Positions 7,423 to 9,559 of a stretch of 9,559 nt of DNA are shown here, in pieces; position 1 is the stretch's first letter, and every line of letters begins with the position of its first letter. The stretch is from Parcubacteria group bacterium Athens0714_26 (lineage in GTDB: Bacteria; Patescibacteriota; Minisyncoccia; UBA6257; 02-FULL-45-10c), in contig VMGU01000012.1 in the NCBI GenBank assembly GCA_007376745.1, positions 1 through 9,559 of the forward strand, given 5' to 3'. The notes beneath the pieces were generated by a model, which had not been told where the DNA came from, made no database searches, and saw only the letters and a program-made list of their open reading frames with translations. The position numbers and the translations under genes were made by a program.

Positions 7423-7451
7423 ACCTTAACACCTTTTTAAAACACTGACAA
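7423..7451 (-). promoter_or_regulatory. Candidate promoter of the secD operon
   Basis: On the minus strand TTGTCA (7451-7446, 5 of 6 bases) is followed by a 17-bp spacer and TGT-TAAGGT (-10 at 7428-7423), ending 8 nt before ATG 7414. The -35 and the TG extension are good but the -10 matches only 3 of 6 bases. An alternative -10, TAAAAT (7459-7454), would give a leader of about 30 nt that uses the AAGG as its Shine-Dalgarno. Confidence 0.35.
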
Positions 7452-7490
7452 CTATTTTATCCACTAAATAAAAATTTTAATAGGAACGTT

Positions 7491-7537
7491 ATTAAAATTA
7501 AAACCCCGTGGCGTATGCCAGGGGGTTTAATTTTAAT
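7491..7537 (-). terminator. Rho-independent terminator of the GH57 gene
   Basis: A long hairpin pairs ATTAAAATTAAAACCCCGTGGC (7491-7512, written here only to locate the arm) with 7517-7537 around a GTAT loop. It has one mismatch and one bulge over about 21 bp. The GC-rich core is CCCC..GGC/GCC..GGGG and the flanks are A-rich and T-rich, so it could work in both directions. It overlaps the GH57 stop codon. It lies upstream of secD and insulates that operon from the GH57 gene. Confidence 0.85.
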
Positions 7538-8657
7538 GTACTAAAGAAAAAAGTTTTTCATGATGCTGTTTTGCCTGGAATTTTTCTTCGCTTGTCCCTA
7601 AGGTATTAATAATTTCCAATGCTTTATCCGCCGCCGGCATCATAAAGCCAGGATTCCAAAATGGTCTTCCGCTTATCCACCAAAAATGACAGCTATTAAC
7701 TATCTTGAGGCACGGATGGATTGCCGCGGGAGAATCGGCGTGAATGAGCGCCAAATTAATCAAATCCCAAAGCGTTTGATGATGGATGTTGCCGACTGAT
7801 TTCCAAAGCGGATAAGAATCCCCATGATACAAGTCGTCACAACTCGTGGACCAACTGCAATCCTTAAGCTCTGAAGAATTTATCTGTTGTAATGGAAAGC
7901 TTTTCAGTAATTCTTCAAACCTGACAACTTTTTTACCTCCCCAGCGCGCCATCATAGGAAAAAGAAAATTCTCGGTTAATCCCGGCACATGATGACCAAA
8001 AGTTTCAGCATCCATCGCGATAACCAGATATGAGTCACTGCCGCCCGTCCAATTAGGTAATTCATAACGCAACTTGTCAGTAAACGACGAGAAATCCAGA
8101 TGCCAGTCCCAAATGTACCTGCTCCAATGCGAAGACCGCAAGAAAACAATAAAATCATCGCACTGCAGAATTCTGTTTTTAGGAATCTGATACTCCGGAA
8201 CAGCCACATCTTCAACAACAGTCCACGAATAGCCGTACCTTTTTACAATTGCCAAGGCATCTTTTGAGAAAGCCATTTCCGGAAAGAAAAACCCATTTGA
8301 ATTACGGCTAATCCTCAAGGATTTCTTTCCGCGAAAATCTTGCGCGATCTGTTTTTTGATTTCATTCTCTGGGAGTAAAGGGATTATCGGGTGATACGCC
8401 GCGCCGCCCATTAATTCTATCTGGCCGTCTCGCAGAGCGTCGCTAATATCCCTTAACACATCCTGTTCGCCGTATTTTTCCAAAAGTTCCAAGAGAGAAT
8501 AGTTAATATTCGCGGTAAATCCAAATTTTATTTGATTCTCTCTAAGAAATCGGAAAATAGGCCGATAACACTCATCAACAATTTTTTTAAAAATATGCTG
8601 AAGTTGCCAATACGGCTGGAAGAAATGCAAGAGCAGAGACACCTTTAAGTGTTCCAT
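7533..8657 (-). CDS. Glycoside hydrolase family 57-type protein, compact form
   Basis: GH57 enzymes act on alpha-glucans (amylases, 4-alpha-glucanotransferases, branching enzymes) with a retaining mechanism. Conserved motifs of the family can be seen in order: HFFQPY (residues 11-16), GGAAYHPIIPLL (84-95), GFFFPEMAFS (122-131) with E127 as likely nucleophile, and AMDAETFGHH (214-223) with D216 as likely acid/base. Both catalytic positions are therefore kept. At 374 aa it is shorter than characterised GH57 amylases and transferases (about 500-700 aa) and lacks their C-terminal domains. The C-terminal third is rich in Trp, His and Cys (CSWSTSCDDLYHGDSYPLW at 267-285). ATG 8657 is chosen over TTG 8663 because AAAGGAG lies 10 nt upstream of the ATG but only 4 nt from the TTG. 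No signal peptide is seen, so it is probably cytoplasmic. The substrate cannot be named. Confidence 0.85.
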   Translation of the reverse strand: MEHLKVSLLLHFFQPYWQLQHIFKKIVDECYRPIFRFLRENQIKFGFTANINYSLLELLEKYGEQDVLRDISDALRDGQIELMGGAAYHPIIPLLPENEIKKQIAQDFRGKKSLRISRNSNGFFFPEMAFSKDALAIVKRYGYSWTVVEDVAVPEYQIPKNRILQCDDFIVFLRSSHWSRYIWDWHLDFSSFTDKLRYELPNWTGGSDSYLVIAMDAETFGHHVPGLTENFLFPMMARWGGKKVVRFEELLKSFPLQQINSSELKDCSWSTSCDDLYHGDSYPLWKSVGNIHHQTLWDLINLALIHADSPAAIHPCLKIVNSCHFWWISGRPFWNPGFMMPAADKALEIINTLGTSEEKFQAKQHHEKLFSLVH

Positions 8658-8667
8658 GGCCAATCAT

Positions 8668-8674
8668 CTCCTTT
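8668..8674 (-). promoter_or_regulatory. Strong Shine-Dalgarno of the GH57 gene
   Basis: AAAGGAG on the minus strand, 10 nt before ATG 8657. It decides the start codon against TTG 8663. It contrasts with smc, efp, the membrane-protein gene and hrcA, which have none. Confidence 0.8.
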
Positions 8675-8699
8675 CTTAAATTTTTATGGTTCTATATTC

Positions 8700-8727
8700 A
8701 GATTAACACCGACGTAACCCGGGACAA
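8700..8727 (-). promoter_or_regulatory. Candidate promoter of the GH57 gene
   Basis: On the minus strand TTGTCC (8727-8722), a 16-bp spacer and TGT-TAATCT (-10 at 8705-8700). The predicted start near 8693 gives a leader of about 36 nt that contains the Shine-Dalgarno. The -10 is moderate (4 of 6) but has the TG extension. Confidence 0.4.
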
Positions 8728-8793
8728 TACGCAAAAGTGCATATCCTGTGATAAATTTGGGGAATTAAAAATTAGCATTATAAAAAACAATAA

Positions 8794-8802
8794 TGTTATA
8801 AT
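8794..8802 (+). promoter_or_regulatory. Extended -10 promoter of the 88-aa gene
   Basis: TGT-TATAAT is a perfect extended -10 box. No -35 close to consensus is found at 17 bp (AGCATT); TTAGCA at 19 bp is the best alternative. The predicted transcript starts near 8809 and has a leader of about 56 nt carrying the REP-like repeat and a strong Shine-Dalgarno. Confidence 0.6.
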
Positions 8803-8815
8803 TAAATTAGATTTT

Positions 8816-8840
8816 GATCCTTCGGCAAGCTCAGGACAAG
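8816..8840 (+). repeat. REP-like short dispersed repeat in the 5' leader
   Basis: The core CCTTCGGCAAGCTCAGG (8819-8835) closely resembles a short repeat I recall from many bacterial and metagenome-derived genomes (CCTTCGACAAGCTCAGG and variants). Its ends are weakly palindromic (TCCT/AGGA). Only one copy is in this window. If translated from the TTG at 8814 it would add the residues ILRQAQDK, a frequent mis-annotated N-terminal extension created by this repeat. Recognition is from memory and was not searched. Confidence 0.5.
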
Positions 8841-8841
8841 T

Positions 8842-8859
8842 TCCTTGAAAGAAAGGAGG
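8842..8859 (+). promoter_or_regulatory. Strong Shine-Dalgarno of the 88-aa gene, partly in a hairpin
   Basis: AAAGGAGG (8852-8859) sits 5 nt before ATG 8865 and fixes that start against the in-frame TTG 8814. TCCTT (8842-8846) can pair with AAGGA (8853-8857) across a 6-base loop, which would cover most of the Shine-Dalgarno. Confidence 0.6.
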
Positions 8860-8864
8860 AGAAT

Positions 8865-9131
8865 ATGGACATTTTTATCGCTTCCGGGAAAATGGACCAT
8901 GCGAGGACTTCCATTGCAGAACTTTTGAAACATAATGAATGGCAAAATGCCATTCAAGAGATTCAAAGTGCTTCCCTACCCCCTCTGCACAAAAACGAAC
9001 TTCTGCGCGAAACCCTTACCGCCTGCGTCAACGCAAAAGATTTAGAAACCGCCTGCCAAATAAACAATCTTTTGCCCGAAAACATAAAATGGCCAGAAAT
9101 ATTTTTTAAAAACTACCCCTCCCCGACATAA
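8865..9131 (+). CDS. Small helical protein of unknown function (88 aa)
   Basis: I do not recognise this protein. It is predicted to be all-helical and soluble, with no membrane segment or signal peptide. Two stretches look like helical-hairpin repeats of a TPR-like kind: residues ~10-33 (DHARTSIAELLKHNEWQNAI) and ~41-69 (HKNELLRETLTACVNAKDLE, then TACQINNLLPE). The similarity to TPR is an impression, not a motif match. Support for its being real comes from a perfect extended -10 promoter, a strong Shine-Dalgarno 5 nt before the ATG, and a terminator starting at the stop codon. It forms a single-gene unit between the GH57 gene (divergent) and hrcA (same strand, separate promoter). Confidence 0.75.
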   Translation: MDIFIASGKMDHARTSIAELLKHNEWQNAIQEIQSASLPPLHKNELLRETLTACVNAKDLETACQINNLLPENIKWPEIFFKNYPSPT

Positions 9132-9157
9132 AAGCTCCGCGTTCAAACGGGGCTTTT
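9130..9157 (+). terminator. Rho-independent terminator of the 88-aa gene
   Basis: AAAAGCTCCG (9130-9139), an 8-base loop and CGGGGCTTTT (9148-9157) form a 10-bp stem with one U-G pair. The T-run is within the stem and continues as ACTTTATCTT. The stem begins inside the TAA stop codon. Confidence 0.8.
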
Positions 9158-9182
9158 ACTTTATCTTGAGTCTATTAAGAAA

Positions 9183-9209
9183 TTAGCACTCTATTGACAA
9201 GAGTGCTAA
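9183..9209 (+). promoter_or_regulatory. CIRCE operator (HrcA binding site)
   Basis: A perfect match to the CIRCE consensus: TTAGCACTC (9183-9191), a 9-base spacer, and GAGTGCTAA (9201-9209). HrcA binds this inverted repeat and represses heat-shock chaperone genes. Here it sits directly before hrcA, so the gene represses itself. The -35 box lies inside the spacer, so bound HrcA would block RNA polymerase directly. Confidence 0.97.
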
Positions 9210-9221
9210 ATGGGCTAAAAT
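9194..9221 (+). promoter_or_regulatory. Promoter of hrcA within and after CIRCE, predicting a leaderless mRNA
   Basis: The -35 is a perfect TTGACA (9194-9199) in the CIRCE spacer. A 16-bp spacer leads to -10 TAAAAT (9216-9221). Seven bases (ATTAAAT) then lead to the ATG at 9229. There is no Shine-Dalgarno. Confidence 0.75.
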
Positions 9222-9228
9222 ATTAAAT

Positions 9229-9559
9229 ATGTTTAACGAAAGAACCTACACCATATTAGAACTCACGCTGAAAGAATTTATCGGGAACGGAAAACCAGTC
9301 AGCTCCAAACAGCTGACTAAAAAATATAAACTGGGCGTCAAAGATGCCACTATCAGAGCCGAATTAAATAACTTAACCGAAGCTGGCTTTCTTAGCCAGC
9401 CGCATATATCAGGGGGCAGAGTTCCAACGGACAAAGGCTATCAATTTATAGTTAATTTTGCCATGAAAAATTTAATAAGTTCCGTAGGCTTAGTCAATAA
9501 ACACATGAATCAATTAACGAATATTTTATTAAACCGCGATTTAAACAACTTCATTGACG
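9229..9559 (+). CDS. hrcA: Heat-inducible transcription repressor HrcA, N-terminal part (cut by right edge)
   Basis: HrcA represses the CIRCE regulon (groE, dnaK operons), with GroEL controlling its activity in studied bacteria. 110 codons are visible and the frame is open to the edge. The N-terminal winged-helix domain matches the family: ILELTLKEFIGNGKPVSSKQL (residues 9-29), DATIRAELNNLTEAGFL (39-55), and the signature QPHISGGRVPTDKGYQFIV (57-75). The family usually has QPHTSAGRIPTDKGYR and SATIRNEM, so this copy is slightly divergent in the recognition helix (R-A-E in place of R-N-E). The perfect CIRCE upstream supports the identification independently. ATG 9229 is the only sensible start: it lies 7 nt after the -10. 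The family usually heads an hrcA-grpE-dnaK-dnaJ cluster; the downstream genes are outside the window. Confidence 0.95.
   Translation, partial: MFNERTYTILELTLKEFIGNGKPVSSKQLTKKYKLGVKDATIRAELNNLTEAGFLSQPHISGGRVPTDKGYQFIVNFAMKNLISSVGLVNKHMNQLTNILLNRDLNNFID

Noticed and set aside
7415..7432. GTG 7432 as the secD start
   Set aside because: ATG 7414 has AAGG 9 nt upstream and a more typical N-terminus; the GTG has no Shine-Dalgarno. It is not fully excluded.
7976..8218. 80-codon minus-strand frame inside the GH57 gene
   Set aside because: Out-of-frame shadow of a gene whose catalytic motifs are in the other frame.
8658..8815. Possible structured RNA or riboswitch in the gap between GH57 and the 88-aa gene
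   Set aside because: The segment has a short GC-richer patch (CCCGGG) but I could find no long stem or known riboswitch core; divergent promoters explain it sufficiently.
8814..8864. TTG-initiated 17-residue extension of the 88-aa protein
   Set aside because: It translates the REP-like repeat (ILRQAQDK), and the strong Shine-Dalgarno points to ATG 8865.
9246..9434. 62-codon minus-strand frame opposite hrcA
   Set aside because: Antisense shadow of the conserved HrcA DNA-binding domain.

Overview
The window looks like chromosomal sequence from a low-GC, Patescibacteria/CPR-type bacterium, probably Parcubacteria-like. The basis is protein character: an EF-P with a CPR-style QQRKP loop, a TraG/VirD4-like ATPase split into a membrane protein and a soluble motor, and a sigma-region-4/HARE-HTH fusion protein. 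Core genes (smc, efp, secD, secF, hrcA) are packed tightly. The lineage is inferred from sequence memory and was not confirmed by a search. The standard genetic code works throughout, and the eight complete genes end in TAA or TAG, never TGA.

Layout, left to right. At 1-543 (-) is the N-terminal part of smc, running off the left edge. It is divergent from efp (607-1179, +), and both promoters lie in a 63-bp gap. efp converges, with an 8-bp gap, on a two-gene unit read leftward from 4103: a membrane protein (2787-4103) followed by a TraG/VirD4-like ATPase (1188-2750). A strong terminator at 4163-4197 separates this unit from the upstream leftward operon secD - secF - sigma4/HARE-HTH regulator (7414 to 4210). 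Next is a single-gene leftward unit for a compact GH57-family protein (7533-8657) ending in a long hairpin terminator. On the plus strand are an 88-aa helical protein of unknown function (8865-9131), whose leader carries a REP-like short repeat, and then hrcA (9229 to the right edge) under a perfect CIRCE operator. No stretch over 300 bases lacks a gene; the longest gap, 8658-8864, holds two divergent candidate promoters, the repeat and two Shine-Dalgarno sequences.

How the parts work together. SecD and SecF form the proton-driven accessory of the Sec translocon. SMC and HrcA serve chromosome organisation and heat-shock repression, and EF-P rescues ribosomes stalled at polyproline. The membrane protein/ATPase pair resembles the two halves of a single-chain conjugative-type ATPase and probably forms a DNA-moving (or protein-moving) motor at the membrane. 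The most coherent unusual signal is in initiation: efp, the membrane-protein gene and hrcA each have a sigma70-type promoter whose -10 box ends exactly 7 nt before the ATG, with no Shine-Dalgarno, which predicts leaderless mRNAs. In contrast, the GH57 and 88-aa genes have strong Shine-Dalgarno sequences and real leaders.
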